The notes: generated by a model from the letters alone, not told the origin. Numbered from the stretch's first letter, positions 52,017 through 62,158 are shown. The stretch: 64,000 nt of DNA from Flavipsychrobacter sp. (GCA_031292525.1 JARLGY010000019.1:1-64000), one strand, 5' to 3'. A program made the numbers and translations.

Positions 52017-55000
52017 ATGGCTTTAAAGGATTCGAAATGTTTTCTAACCTTACTACTAGCATCGTTCACATACTGCGGATATGCGCAGGTACATGCACCT
52101 GAAATTGTGCCCGACAGGTGGCTATCGATTGCAGACCAACAGTTTGCAGCTGAAAACTATACGCTTGCTATACAATCAGCTTGTCACTACTTGGATGCTG
52201 TTACCAGCCTTACTGATGCAAAAACGGGCAACGAGCGTACCAAAGCCAAATATTACATTGCTGTTTCACGGTTAAAGACCAACCAGGAAACAGGTTTAGA
52301 CGACGCCCGCCAACTGATAGCTGCTACACCAGTTGCAGCTTATAAACAACGTACATCGTATGCATTGGCACAATATTATTTCAGGCGCAATAAGTATATG
52401 GCTGCTATACCATATTACGAAGCTGCAGGGATAGCCAACCTGAGCAATGAGGAAATAGCCAACGAAAAGTTTGAGCTTGCATATTGTTACTTCAATAACC
52501 GCCAGCTAGATAAAGCAGAACCGCTATTTGCATCTATAAAAGAATTGCAACAGGGTAAATATTACGCCGCTGGAAATTATTATTATGGTCTGCTGGCATA
52601 TAACGCTAACAACTATACAGACGCATTAAGCAGTTTTGAACGTATAAAAGACCTGCCTCAATATAGTAACATAGTACCTTACTACATTGCCGAGATTTAC
52701 TATTTCACTGGCAAAAGGGAAAAGGCACTTGAAGAAGCAGAAACCCTTGTAAAAAGATCTGAAAAGCTTTATTACGATAACGAACTACACCTGCTGGCAG
52801 CACAATGCCTCTTTGAAGAACAACACTTTAAAGAGGCGCTACCCTATTTTGAGTTTTACTTTGATAACGTAGATAAAATAAGAAAAGAAGACCTCTACGA
52901 AATGGCCTATTGCTACTATCGTGTAAATAACTGGACACAAGCCATAGACAAATTCAAATTGCTGAGCAGCACACAAGATAGCCTGGGGCAAACTGCAATG
53001 TACTTGCTGGGCGATGCTTACTTGCAAACAGGCGATAAAACAAGTGCAAGGAATGCATTTAGTTTTTGCGGTGATATGCCTTTCAATACAGGACTGCAAG
53101 AGACTGCTATTTTGCTTTATGCCAAGCTTTCTTACGAAATGGGGTATAATGAAGATGCCACACTTGCATTAAAGAACCTACTGGAACATTTCAAAAAAAC
53201 AAAGTATAAGGATGAGGCTCGGACATTGTTATCCGACCTGCTGGTGAAGACCAATAATTACTATGAAGCTTATTTATACCTCACAGAAGTAAATGACAAG
53301 AACGCTGAATACTGGCGGGTGTATCAGAAAGTAGTATATGGCTATGCCCTGCAACAGGCCGAACTTGGCGATATGCGTGAAGCAGATAAACTGCTTGCAA
53401 GCACGTTGCAACATCCTGAAGACATCAGTTATGAGGCTGCTACCCTCTTCTGGAGAGGAGAGCTAGCCTACCGACAGAACAATTATGAAAACACCATCCG
53501 CTTTTCGCAAGAGTTTCTAAACAAAACTGAAAAGAACGCCAATATAAAAAGGATAAGCGCTGTAGCTACCCGGCCACATGCTTTGCTCAATATGGGCTAT
53601 GCGGCTATGGAAGAAAGTAAATTCAGCGATGCCCGTAAATACTTTAATGAAGCACAATTAAATACGGGGGCTGATACCACAGATAAACAGGAAGCTTTGC
53701 TGCATGAGGCAGATGCTGTCTTTATGACCAAAGACTACCCGCATGCAATCAGCCTTTACGATAGGATAATTGCGGCCAATGGCAGCGATGCAGATTACGC
53801 AAGATATCAGAAAAGTATATTGCTCGGTTTACAGAAACAGCCGGCAGCTAAGATAGCCCTATTACAATTGTTGATGAACAAGGGAGAGTTATCGCCCATG
53901 GCTAATCAGGCACGTTACGAGCTGGCCTCAACCTACATAGAAGGAAACAGGTATAAAGATGCTATTGCCATATTGCAACCATTAACAGGTGTAAAAAATG
54001 CAAGTAATCTTGCTCCTAAAGCTCTCCTAAAAACAGGCTTTGCTTACCAACAGTTGAATGATCTTCCTAATGCTATCAGTGCTTATAAGAACATTGTTAC
54101 TAGTTTTCCTGCCTCAGAAGAACGGCCTTCTGCAATGGATGCACTGAAAAACTTATATATAGAAAATGACGAGCCTGCGGCATATGCCCAGTTCCTAAAA
54201 GAGAACAACCTTTCATCTACTGACAACAACACCCTGGATTCAGCCTATTATAAGGCTGCAGAAGTTCAGTTTGCATCGGGCAATTGGGATAAGGCTCGCG
54301 AATCGATGACCAAATACATCAACCAGTTCCCTAATGGTACATTTATTACAAAGGCGCATTATTACCGTGCCGAAAGTAACTACCTGCTGAAAGACGGCAA
54401 AGATGCACTTGCAGACTACAATGCAATACTGAAAGGCCAGACAAATGAATTTACCGAAAACAGTGCAAAAAGGGCAGCAAGTATTGCATACCAGGCTAAA
54501 GATTATAAAGCAGCTGAAGACTACTATCGCGCATTCAGGAATACGACAGGCACCAATACTAACCTACAGCTGGCATACAGCGGTCTCATGAAATCCAGTT
54601 TTTACCTGGGTACAATGGACTCTTCATCAGCATATGCAGACTCACTTATTGCTAAGCCTCAAACTGATTCTACATTGAGGGCTGAAGCTTTGCTATACAA
54701 AGGCAAGATCTTATCGCAATCAAAAAATACCGAAGCTGCCCAATCTTACTTCCAGCAAGTTCAAGACAATTCAAATTCTACCATAGCTGCAGAAGCGCGG
54801 TACAATATTGCTGAGTACTATTACAACCAGGATAATTTGAAAGATGCGGAGAAGATGGCTAATTCCACAATACGCGCATCATCTGGCAACGACTACTGGA
54901 CGGTTAAGGCTTACCTTTTATTGTCAGATATATTGGTAAAAGAAAAAGACTATTTTAATGCCAAAGCCACCCTGCAAAGTATAGTAAAGAATACGGGAAT

Positions 55001-55085
55001 AGCAGAATTGAAGCAAGAAGCTACTAAGAAACTGGACCAGGTAAAGAAACTAGAGAAAAAACAAAGTAAACTATCTGAAGAATGA
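52017..55085 (+). CDS. Large tetratricopeptide-repeat protein, probably periplasmic
   Basis: 1022 aa, with a signal-like N-terminus (residues ~8-24, LTLLLASFTYCGYA). The body is filled with TPR-like helix pairs; many contain the A..YY or Y..A.A pattern, for example YKQRTSYALAQYYFRRNKYM, KFELAYCYFNNRQLDKAEPL and ARYNIAEYYYNQDNLKDAEK. The C-terminus is Lys-rich. TPR arrays bind proteins and often scaffold envelope machines. The start is six bases after the upstream barrel gene and the stop overlaps the next gene (ATGA), so all three are translationally linked. SprE/PorW is another large TPR protein in this phylum, but nothing shows it is that. Confidence 0.88.
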   Translation: MALKDSKCFLTLLLASFTYCGYAQVHAPEIVPDRWLSIADQQFAAENYTLAIQSACHYLDAVTSLTDAKTGNERTKAKYYIAVSRLKTNQETGLDDARQLIAATPVAAYKQRTSYALAQYYFRRNKYMAAIPYYEAAGIANLSNEEIANEKFELAYCYFNNRQLDKAEPLFASIKELQQGKYYAAGNYYYGLLAYNANNYTDALSSFERIKDLPQYSNIVPYYIAEIYYFTGKREKALEEAETLVKRSEKLYYDNELHLLAAQCLFEEQHFKEALPYFEFYFDNVDKIRKEDLYEMAYCYYRVNNWTQAIDKFKLLSSTQDSLGQTAMYLLGDAYLQTGDKTSARNAFSFCGDMPFNTGLQETAILLYAKLSYEMGYNEDATLALKNLLEHFKKTKYKDEARTLLSDLLVKTNNYYEAYLYLTEVNDKNAEYWRVYQKVVYGYALQQAELGDMREADKLLASTLQHPEDISYEAATLFWRGELAYRQNNYENTIRFSQEFLNKTEKNANIKRISAVATRPHALLNMGYAAMEESKFSDARKYFNEAQLNTGADTTDKQEALLHEADAVFMTKDYPHAISLYDRIIAANGSDADYARYQKSILLGLQKQPAAKIALLQLLMNKGELSPMANQARYELASTYIEGNRYKDAIAILQPLTGVKNASNLAPKALLKTGFAYQQLNDLPNAISAYKNIVTSFPASEERPSAMDALKNLYIENDEPAAYAQFLKENNLSSTDNNTLDSAYYKAAEVQFASGNWDKARESMTKYINQFPNGTFITKAHYYRAESNYLLKDGKDALADYNAILKGQTNEFTENSAKRAASIAYQAKDYKAAEDYYRAFRNTTGTNTNLQLAYSGLMKSSFYLGTMDSSSAYADSLIAKPQTDSTLRAEALLYKGKILSQSKNTEAAQSYFQQVQDNSNSTIAAEARYNIAEYYYNQDNLKDAEKMANSTIRASSGNDYWTVKAYLLLSDILVKEKDYFNAKATLQSIVKNTGIAELKQEATKKLDQVKKLEKKQSKLSEE

Positions 55086-55096
55086 TTTGCGGGAGT

Positions 55097-56743
55097 ATGA
55101 AAAAGTTATTCTTATTGACAACCGTTTGTGTTGCTGCATCTGCACATGGTATGGCGCAAACAGCCGCACCTGCAAAAGACACATCAATAAAAGGGGCAAC
55201 TATTGAGGTAATACAATCTTACAAGCCTGAAGTAAAACAACGGCCCAAGCAGGAATATACGCCTTCTCTCCCCCCTATTGATAATACACACCCGGTATTT
55301 AACTACATCGTACCTCAACAAACACTTAACTATTCTTACAATTCCTTACCGTTACGCCCCTTGGCACTGGGCCGGGATACTACCCTTCCACCATATCCTA
55401 ATTACGTAAAACTGGGTGGGGGTAATTTATCTACCCTATTCCTGGATGCAGGTATTGGCAGTCTGAAGGGTAAAGACTACGAAACCGTTTTTCATCTGCA
55501 TTCCATAACGCAACAGGGCAACATTCAAAATCAAAAATCTTCACTTACCGATTTTGAGGCAGACGGAACATTGCATAAAGCAAGTGGCCAATGGCATGGT
55601 TTCGCAGATGCCACGCGCAATCAGTACAGCTACTTTGGTTATAATCACGACCTGTACCAACCTACGGCAGACAGTATAAAACAAACGTTTACCGGTGTAA
55701 AAGTGGGTGCCGATATGCAAAAAGAAAACGCAGCAAATAGCAGGTTCAATTACCATCCTGCAATAGCCGCCTCTATTTATGCAGATAAATTCAGCACAAC
55801 TGAAACCTCTTTCACATTAAATGCTCCTTTTTACTACCAAATAGATAGTTCGCTCGACCTGCAGTTTGCGGCAAATGGAATTTTCACGCAGTATAAAAAC
55901 GCGCAGCAGAGTTTCAGTAACAATATTATTCAGTTCGATCCGGGTATTAACTATCATACAGGTTCGTTTACCGCCCATGCTTACCTTTCACCTGCTATAG
56001 GCAGCAATGCAAACTACCTCTTGCCCAACCTGGGGGCAACCTACAGCATACCCAAAACATTATTTACCATCAATGCAGGATGGATGGCGAGCGTAAGGCA
56101 AAACACTTACGAACAACTGACTACCGAGAATCCTTACATTTTCAACTCTTTTGTAGCGCCACAATATACATACTCACCCTTGCAAACGCGCAGCGATGAA
56201 ATATATGGCGGCATACAAACCAACCTGGGTAATCACTTATCTTTAAGTGGCAGAATAAGCTGGTGGCAGTACGACCATTTGCCTGTATTTATAAACAATA
56301 TAGGCGATCAAAAGCAGTTTAGTGTTATCTACGATAATGATCTTAACGCTACATCATTACAGGCAGCGCTTACCTACAAAGTTGCCAACAAGTTCTCTGC
56401 CGATGTGCAAGGCATTTTCTATACTTACTTCAACGGATCGCAGGCGAAAGCATGGCAGGAACCCGGCATACGCCTTAGAGGGTCGTTGCTCTATCGCCCT
56501 ATTGCTGCACTCAGCTTTACAGCCTATGCAAATGTGCTGGACCAAATATATGCTTTGCAAAATACCACAATAGTAAAGCTTGACCCCACCCTCGACATAG
56601 GAGGTAGCGTCGAGTACCAATTGATACCCCGATTATCTGTTTTCCTGCAGGTTAACAACCTACTGAACAACAAAAACGAACGCTGGCTTGGCTATCAGTC
56701 TTACGGTACTAATATATACGGCGGGCTGAGATTTAAATTTTAG
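55097..56743 (+). CDS. Outer-membrane beta-barrel protein, TonB-receptor-like without plug
   Basis: 548 aa from the ATG at 55097 (MKKLFLLTTVCVAASAHGMA, signal peptide). An earlier in-frame ATG at 55082 overlaps the TPR stop as ATGA and may be the true start, adding five residues. A Pro/Lys-rich stretch (YKPEVKQRPKQEYTPSLPPI) and then alternating barrel strands to a terminal RFKF make up the rest. The strands and closing ...NIYGGLRFKF are typical of TonB-receptor barrels; no plug is present. It is third in the cluster, between the TPR protein and the HU/SPOR-like protein. Confidence 0.82.
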   Translation: MKKLFLLTTVCVAASAHGMAQTAAPAKDTSIKGATIEVIQSYKPEVKQRPKQEYTPSLPPIDNTHPVFNYIVPQQTLNYSYNSLPLRPLALGRDTTLPPYPNYVKLGGGNLSTLFLDAGIGSLKGKDYETVFHLHSITQQGNIQNQKSSLTDFEADGTLHKASGQWHGFADATRNQYSYFGYNHDLYQPTADSIKQTFTGVKVGADMQKENAANSRFNYHPAIAASIYADKFSTTETSFTLNAPFYYQIDSSLDLQFAANGIFTQYKNAQQSFSNNIIQFDPGINYHTGSFTAHAYLSPAIGSNANYLLPNLGATYSIPKTLFTINAGWMASVRQNTYEQLTTENPYIFNSFVAPQYTYSPLQTRSDEIYGGIQTNLGNHLSLSGRISWWQYDHLPVFINNIGDQKQFSVIYDNDLNATSLQAALTYKVANKFSADVQGIFYTYFNGSQAKAWQEPGIRLRGSLLYRPIAALSFTAYANVLDQIYALQNTTIVKLDPTLDIGGSVEYQLIPRLSVFLQVNNLLNNKNERWLGYQSYGTNIYGGLRFKF

Positions 56744-56801
56744 ATCGGCTATGGTCACATTGAAACGATATGCTTACCTTCACTACAATTTTTGATTAGA
56801 A

Positions 56802-57743
56802 ATGGACATAGCTAAATATATAGGACTTTTTTTACTAAAAAATCACTTTTGCTACATACATGGCTTGGGCAATCTGGAGCTCAAAAAACGCTCGGCTACG
56901 CAGGATGGAGATACATTGCGCGGCCCTTCTTACGAGGTTGTAGTAACACAGGGTGGCTCAATAGATGATAACCTTGCCAACTTTATAGCTACTAACGAAT
57001 TTATCAGCATATCTAAAGCATCCAATGCATTGCGCGATTTCAGCACCGATGCGCGGGCTCAATTGCTGGAAGGTAAAGATGTTGTTATATCCAATATTGG
57101 GAAGTTCCAGGAGGTTAATGGAAGAATAACATTCACTACAGATCCTAACCTGCAATACACCCCATATTCGGTACCGTCTATGCGTACAGACCGCAGACCG
57201 GATGAAGCTGCTGCTGCACGGCCTTATACCCCGCCATTGCCGTCTATGCAGACCAATGCTGAAAAACCGACACAATCTGCAACCCCACCGCCACCTCCAC
57301 CAGCCCGTGCAACGGCAACTGTTGATTGGAAAAAAGTGATCGTAGCTGTGGTAGCATTAATAGTGCTTATTGTACTAGCATTAGTAGCTTTCAAATTCAT
57401 ACAGAACAGGAACAATAAAGCAGAATCAGATCTGCATCCTCATGTGCTGGTGCCCCCGCCGGTTATGGTTCAACCCAAAGTGGATAGTGCGGCTTTGATA
57501 AAGAATGCAGATACAACGCGTACCTACAATTTTATCATTGGTGACGAAGAAACACGCAAAAAAGCAGAGAAGAAGGTAGCACTCATGGTCTCTTACGGCC
57601 ACCAGGGTGTACAGATGGTAGCACAGGATTCTTCTATGTACCTGATAGTAATGCCTGTAAAATGTGCACCAAGCGACACGTTGAGGGTTATGGATTCCCT
57701 CGGCAGATTTTATGGTTATCCAGGTGTTAGTATTTATCAATAA
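56802..57743 (+). CDS. HU-CCDC81-like/SPOR-like membrane protein
   Basis: 313 aa. Residues ~1-120 fit the HU-related CCDC81-bac fold (MDIAKYIGLFLLKNHFCYIH, LGNLELKKR, GKDVVISNIGKFQEVNGRIT), then a Pro-rich linker (~130-170), one membrane helix (~179-200) and a C-terminal beta-alpha domain (~236-313) that resembles SPOR (VALMVSYGHQGVQMVA...). SPOR domains bind denuded peptidoglycan; the N-domain would be cytosolic. The gene lies 58 bases after the barrel gene on the same strand and ends in a strong terminator. Whether the HU part binds DNA is unknown. Confidence 0.78.
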   Translation: MDIAKYIGLFLLKNHFCYIHGLGNLELKKRSATQDGDTLRGPSYEVVVTQGGSIDDNLANFIATNEFISISKASNALRDFSTDARAQLLEGKDVVISNIGKFQEVNGRITFTTDPNLQYTPYSVPSMRTDRRPDEAAAARPYTPPLPSMQTNAEKPTQSATPPPPPPARATATVDWKKVIVAVVALIVLIVLALVAFKFIQNRNNKAESDLHPHVLVPPPVMVQPKVDSAALIKNADTTRTYNFIIGDEETRKKAEKKVALMVSYGHQGVQMVAQDSSMYLIVMPVKCAPSDTLRVMDSLGRFYGYPGVSIYQ

Positions 57744-57776
57744 AGCAATATATTAAACAGAATTTATTTTTTCTAT

Positions 57777-57796
57777 AAAAGGGCTTCTGCCCTTTT
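57777..57796 (+). terminator. Terminator of the HU/SPOR gene and cluster
   Basis: AAAAGGGC (57777-57784) pairs with GCCCTTTT (57789-57796) around a TTCT loop; ATTTTTTGC follows. Confidence 0.88.
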
Positions 57797-57905
57797 ATTT
57801 TTTGCGAGATATAGACATATATATATAGGCCGCAATCCTCCCTCCTAAAGAGTATCCCATATCCCAGAAAATGTATTACAGTAAAAGAGAAAAGAAAATC
57901 AGAAC

Positions 57906-58475
57906 TTATTCAGCTGCAAAAAATTGTTCTGCCATGGTTATGAGTTCACCTGTAGCTATGTTTAGGTGCTCGTTTATCAGAATCCGGTCAAACTGAGGGG
58001 CAAATGTAAGCTCCTGCTCAGCTTTCGATATACGTTCGTTTAAGCTGAACTCGGTTTCAGTACCGCGGTGAATAAGCCTGCGACGCAGTTCTTCAAGTGA
58101 TGGTGCTTCAATAAAAATAGTGAAAGAAATACTTGGGTACTGGTCGCGTATGGCAAGTGCACCTTGCACATCTATATCTACAAGTGGAGTTTTGCCGCTA
58201 TCCCATATTCTTTGCAACTCAGACCTTAATGTACCATAGTACTTACCAGGATAAACCATTTCCCATTCTACAAAAGCATCTTCATCTATCAGATGCTTGA
58301 ATTTCTCTTCATCAAAGAAATAGTAATCTTTACCATTGATCTCGCCAGAACGTGGTGACCGTGTGCATGCCGATATAGAAAAAGACAAGTTAGGACACGC
58401 GGTGAGTAACCGCTTCACTAAAGTAGTTTTACCGGAGCCGGACGGTGCAGTAATGATGATGATCTTGTTGGCCAA
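57906..58475 (-). CDS. gmk: Guanylate kinase
   Basis: 189 aa. Phosphorylates GMP to GDP. P-loop ITAPSGSGKTTLVKRLL at the start, SISACTRSPRSGEINGKDYY and EWEMVYPGKYYGTL (GMP-binding), then LVDIDVQGALAIRDQYP. The gene must start with TTG: the upstream in-frame codons back to a TAG contain no ATG or GTG, and the P-loop falls at the normal position. Monocistronic. Confidence 0.95.
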   Translation of the reverse strand: MANKIIIITAPSGSGKTTLVKRLLTACPNLSFSISACTRSPRSGEINGKDYYFFDEEKFKHLIDEDAFVEWEMVYPGKYYGTLRSELQRIWDSGKTPLVDIDVQGALAIRDQYPSISFTIFIEAPSLEELRRRLIHRGTETEFSLNERISKAEQELTFAPQFDRILINEHLNIATGELITMAEQFFAAE

Positions 58476-58615
58476 AGATGTACGCTTAAAGGAATGCGAA
58501 TATAAATTGATAATTCCACACTTCTATGTGCCACACTAGTTCTCATCACATTTTAAAAATACCGAACAATTATTATTTCAATGCGTAGCTCTGTTATTAC
58601 GCTGCATCTAAAGAA

Positions 58616-58655
58616 AAAATGGATTAACCTGCAATAGCAAAAGTTAATCCATTTT
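58616..58655 (-). terminator. Terminator of lepA
   Basis: AAAATGGATTAAC (58616-58628) pairs with GTTAATCCATTTT (58643-58655), a 13-bp perfect stem with a 14-base loop, 25 bases past the lepA stop. Confidence 0.85.
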
Positions 58656-58680
58656 ATATAATTAATTCGGTTTTCGATCT

Positions 58681-60477
58681 TTATTCATCCAGCTTCAGTA
58701 CAGCAAGGAAAGCTTCCTGTGGTATTTCCACATTCCCTATCTGGCGCATGCGTTTCTTCCCTTCTTTCTGCTTTTCAAGCAATTTGCGTTTACGCGATAT
58801 ATCACCACCATAACATTTAGCAGTAACATCCTTACGCATAGCCGATATAGTTTCGCGTGCTACTATCTTAGCGCCCAACGCAGCTTGTATTGCTATTACA
58901 AATTGTTGGCGCGGCAAAAGGTCTTTAAGTTTAGAACACAGCTTACGGCCAAACTCGTTGGCACGACTGCGGTGTATCAGAGCGCTCAATGCATCTACTT
59001 TTTCTGCATTCAGCAGTATATCCATCTTGGCTATATCGCTTTCGCGGTAGTCAAGCGGGTTATAATCGAAAGAGGCATAACCACGGGTTGATGATTTCAA
59101 CTTATCATAGAAGTCAAAAACTATTTCTGTAAGTGGCAATTCAAATATAAGCTCTACCCTGGTTGGCGTAAGGTAATGCTGATTGATAAGTACCCCACGT
59201 TTTCCCAGGCAGAGGCTCATAATATTGCCTATGTAATCAGGCAAGGTTATGATCTGTGCACGGATAAATGGCTCTTCAATACGATCTATACGGCTAGGGT
59301 CCGGCATTTCTGTCGGATTGTTCACAATGATCGCTTTATCCTTATCACGGGTCAGGTAAGCTTTAAAACTTACGTTGGGCACAGTAGTGATCACAGTCTG
59401 GTTAAACTCACGTTCCAATCGTTCCTGTATGATCTCCATGTGCAGCATACCCAAAAATCCGCAACGGAAACCAAAACCCAGCGCCTGCGATGTCTCAGGC
59501 TCGTAAGTGAGCGATGCATCGTTAAGCTGTAGTTTTTCCATGCAGTCACGCAGGTCCTCAAAATCATCAGTATCTACGGGGAATATCCCTGCAAACACCA
59601 TCGCTTTCACTTCCTGGAAACCGGCAACAATTTCCTGGGTAGGGTTAGCCACCTGGGTAATTGTATCCCCTACTTTCACTTCTCTGGCCACCTTTATACC
59701 TGTGATGAGATAACCAACATCGCCTGTTGTCACCTCCGGTCTGGGCACAAGTCCCATCTTTAAAATACCCACCTCATCAGCATAGTATTCTGCGTCTGTA
59801 TGTATGAATCTAATTTTTTCTCCTTTTTTAATGGTGCCATTGAACACGCGGAAGTAAACAATAATACCCCTGAACGAGTTGAACACACTATCAAATATAA
59901 CAGCCTGTAGTGGTGCATCTGTCTTTCCTTTTGGGGCAGGGATACGCTCTATAACGGCGGCCATTATTTCTTCTATGCCTATACCAGATTTACCGCTGGC
60001 CAGTATTATATCCTCTACCTTGCAGCCAATCAGGTCCACTATCTGGTCCTGGGTTTCAGGTATCATAGCGCCATCCATGTCTATCTTGTTGATAACCGGG
60101 ATGATCTCCAGGTCATTGTCAAGCGCCAGATAAAGGTTAGATATGGTTTGTGCCTGTATCCCTTGCGAGGCATCTACCAGCAAAAGAGCACCTTCGCAAG
60201 CAGCCAGTGCCCTCGATACTTCGTACGAAAAGTCAACGTGACCGGGAGTATCTATCAGGTTAAGCACATACTTTTCGCCCTTATATACATAGTCGATTTG
60301 TATAGCATGGCTTTTAATGGTAATGCCTTTCTCACGTTCCAGGTCCATATCATCAAGCACCTGCGCCTGCATATCGCGGGATGATATGGTTTTAGTAAAT
60401 TCTAAGAGACGATCGGCCAGGGTACTCTTACCGTGGTCGATATGGGCTATGATACAGAAATTGCGAATATTTTGCAT
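58681..60477 (-). CDS. lepA: Elongation factor 4 (LepA)
   Basis: 598 aa, full-length translational GTPase that acts on stalled or back-translocated ribosomes and in 30S assembly. G1 [17 protein letters not shown]3 [17 protein letters not shown]4 NKIDMDG; the unique LepA C-terminal domain ends with [29 protein letters not shown] -7 box lies 16 bases upstream of the ATG. Monocistronic. Confidence 0.98.
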   Translation of the reverse strand: MQNIRNFCIIAHIDHGKSTLADRLLEFTKTISSRDMQAQVLDDMDLEREKGITIKSHAIQIDYVYKGEKYVLNLIDTPGHVDFSYEVSRALAACEGALLLVDASQGIQAQTISNLYLALDNDLEIIPVINKIDMDGAMIPETQDQIVDLIGCKVEDIILASGKSGIGIEEIMAAVIERIPAPKGKTDAPLQAVIFDSVFNSFRGIIVYFRVFNGTIKKGEKIRFIHTDAEYYADEVGILKMGLVPRPEVTTGDVGYLITGIKVAREVKVGDTITQVANPTQEIVAGFQEVKAMVFAGIFPVDTDDFEDLRDCMEKLQLNDASLTYEPETSQALGFGFRCGFLGMLHMEIIQERLEREFNQTVITTVPNVSFKAYLTRDKDKAIIVNNPTEMPDPSRIDRIEEPFIRAQIITLPDYIGNIMSLCLGKRGVLINQHYLTPTRVELIFELPLTEIVFDFYDKLKSSTRGYASFDYNPLDYRESDIAKMDILLNAEKVDALSALIHRSRANEFGRKLCSKLKDLLPRQQFVIAIQAALGAKIVARETISAMRKDVTAKCYGGDISRKRKLLEKQKEGKKRMRQIGNVEIPQEAFLAVLKLDE

Positions 60478-60493
60478 AAGAAATTAAGAATTG

Positions 60494-60501
60494 CAAAAGT
60501 A
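60494..60501 (-). promoter_or_regulatory. -7 box of lepA
   Basis: The minus strand reads TACTTTTG, a TAnnTTTG match 16 bases before the lepA ATG; no clear -33. Confidence 0.45.
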
Positions 60502-60572
60502 CGCAAAAATGAGGGGTTTACCTTGCCAACGCAAGATGTGATTTTTACAATATTTCCGGAAGCTAAGAAGCA

Positions 60573-60613
60573 AAAAAAAGCCGGTAATAGAAAAGGTGCT
60601 TTCCTATTGCCGG
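60573..60613 (-). terminator. Terminator of the PhaB-like reductase
   Basis: CCGGTAATAG (60581-60590) pairs with CTATTGCCGG (60604-60613), with one G-T wobble on the transcript; eight T follow on the minus strand (60573-60580). Confidence 0.85.
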
Positions 60614-60636
60614 ATCTATATTAAAACTCAATATTG

Positions 60637-61383
60637 TTAGTACACGTGCTGCCCGCCGTTAATTGCATAATTGGCGCCGGTTATAAAACTGGCTTCCTTT
60701 GATGCAAGAAAAGACACCAGATGTGCTATCTCTTCAGTGCCGCCTAAGCGGCCAATAGGTATTTCGGCAACTATTTTATTCCTTATTTCTTCAGCTACAG
60801 CCATTACCATGTCTGTACCTATATAGCCGGGGGAGATAGTATTTACGGTTATTCCCTTCCGCGCCACTTCCATGGCCAGTGTTTTGGTAAAGCCGTGCAT
60901 GCCAGCCTTAGCAGCCGAGTAATTGGCTTGGCCAAACTGACCGCGCTGACCATTTACAGAAGATATATTTATAACACGTCCAAATTCGCGCTCTATCATT
61001 TGGTTGATAACGTTACGAGTACAATTAAATACACTATACAGGTTCGTTTTCAAAACTGCATCCCAGTTCGATGGTGTCATTTTCCTGAAAGCCCCATCGC
61101 GAGTTATACCTGCATTATTTACCAATATGTCTATACCTCCAATTTCACGCTCTACCTTTCCTATCATTTTCTCTACAGCATCGTAGTCGCTCACATCACC
61201 CTGGTACATATCAAAATCATAACCAAGCCCCTTCATCTTAATCTTCCAGGCAGCTGCTTTCTCTTCGTTGTTATAGTTAGCTACTACGCGGTATCCATCG
61301 TTAGCAAGCCTTATACAGATAGCTGTACCCAAGCCCCCTGTACTTCCCGTCACCAGTGCTACGTTTTTGTTTTCTAAATCCAT
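60637..61383 (-). CDS. SDR-family acetoacetyl-CoA reductase (PhaB-like)
   Basis: 248 aa. Short-chain dehydrogenase: NADPH loop VTGSTGGLGTAI, NNAG in ILVNNAGITRDGAF, catalytic Ser in INISSVNGQRGQFGQ, YxxxK as YSAAKAGMHGF, and TVNTISPGYIGTDM. The segment GRVINISSVNGQRGQFGQAN and the C-terminus fit PhaB better than FabG, so it probably reduces acetoacetyl-CoA to 3-hydroxybutyryl-CoA. PhaC and thiolase are not in the window, so a PHB pathway is unproven. Confidence 0.88.
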   Translation of the reverse strand: MDLENKNVALVTGSTGGLGTAICIRLANDGYRVVANYNNEEKAAAWKIKMKGLGYDFDMYQGDVSDYDAVEKMIGKVEREIGGIDILVNNAGITRDGAFRKMTPSNWDAVLKTNLYSVFNCTRNVINQMIEREFGRVINISSVNGQRGQFGQANYSAAKAGMHGFTKTLAMEVARKGITVNTISPGYIGTDMVMAVAEEIRNKIVAEIPIGRLGGTEEIAHLVSFLASKEASFITGANYAINGGQHVY

Positions 61384-61577
61384 AAACTATGAAGTTGTTT
61401 GTGAAGAAAATAATTGATACACAATGTAATTATTATTTCAATTACTCAGTGAAGCATACCAGAGGAATTATCTGACAAAAAACATTGAAGGTGTTGGCAC
61501 GAAATTTACTAAACACTATTTGTGCGAATGTATAGAGCGTAATAGATAAAAGCATAACGTAACGAAACCAAAACACA

Positions 61578-61760
61578 ATGAAAAAGATCCAGATTTTCCC
61601 GATTCTCGCACTTTTAGTAGCGCTAACCTTAAGCATGTCAGGTTGCCAGGTGATAGGTGACATATTTAAAGCCGGAGTATGGGCCGGAGTATTGATGGTA
61701 GTGGTGGTGGTGGGCCTCATTATCTTCCTTATATCCCGCATATTTGGCGGTGGCAAGTAA
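61578..61760 (+). CDS. Small lipoprotein with a membrane helix
   Basis: 60 aa. A signal with lipobox LSMSGC puts lipidation at Cys23, followed by VIGDIFKAGVWAG and a hydrophobic helix (VLMVVVVVGLIIFLISRIF) with a Gly-rich end. The short lipoprotein-plus-helix pattern is common in Bacteroidota and uncharacterised. It precedes the YtxH-type gene by 35 bases, on the same strand, so the two may form a stress-type pair. Confidence 0.75.
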   Translation: MKKIQIFPILALLVALTLSMSGCQVIGDIFKAGVWAGVLMVVVVVGLIIFLISRIFGGGK

Positions 61761-61795
61761 AAAACATTCTAATAATAAACCATAAAACAAGAACC

Positions 61796-62095
61796 ATGAG
61801 CACATCAAAATTTTTCGCAGGCGCACTAGTAGGACTAGTTGCAGGCTTGCTGATAGCACCCGAGAAAGGTGAAGAAATGCGTGAAGACATAGCAGTAAAT
61901 GCTGAAAAATGGAAAAAGAAACTCAACAAAATGCTAGGCAAAACTGGTGCAGAGCTAGATGACCTCAAAAGGCTTTTGGGTGAAGAGGTTGAAGGTCTAA
62001 GCGACGACGTACGTCACCGCATTCTCAATATTCTCGACGAAACAAGCAATACCGCAGGCAATATTAAAAGTAATTTTACTACAGAGTTTAGATAA
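61796..62095 (+). CDS. YtxH-domain protein
   Basis: 99 aa from the ATG at 61796. N-terminal helix with FFAGALVGLVAGLLIAPEKG (membrane-interacting, the YtxH signature GxxxGxxxxLLxAPxxG), followed by an amphipathic coiled-coil-like region. YtxH proteins are general-stress proteins of unknown mechanism. Follows the small lipoprotein and is closed by a terminator. Confidence 0.88.
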   Translation: MSTSKFFAGALVGLVAGLLIAPEKGEEMREDIAVNAEKWKKKLNKMLGKTGAELDDLKRLLGEEVEGLSDDVRHRILNILDETSNTAGNIKSNFTTEFR

Positions 62096-62132
62096 CTATC
62101 AACTAAAATTTCCGGAAACGGAATATATATAG

Positions 62133-62158
62133 AAAAGCCACCAGTCAGGTGGCTTTTT
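62133..62158 (+). terminator. Terminator of the YtxH gene
   Basis: AAAAGCCACC (62133-62142) pairs with GGTGGCTTTT (62148-62157) around AGTCA; a T follows. Confidence 0.9.

Noticed and set aside
53000-55085. TPR protein as the T9SS component SprE/PorW
   Set aside because: Length and TPR content are compatible, but no diagnostic segment is visible and the neighbours do not match T9SS core genes.
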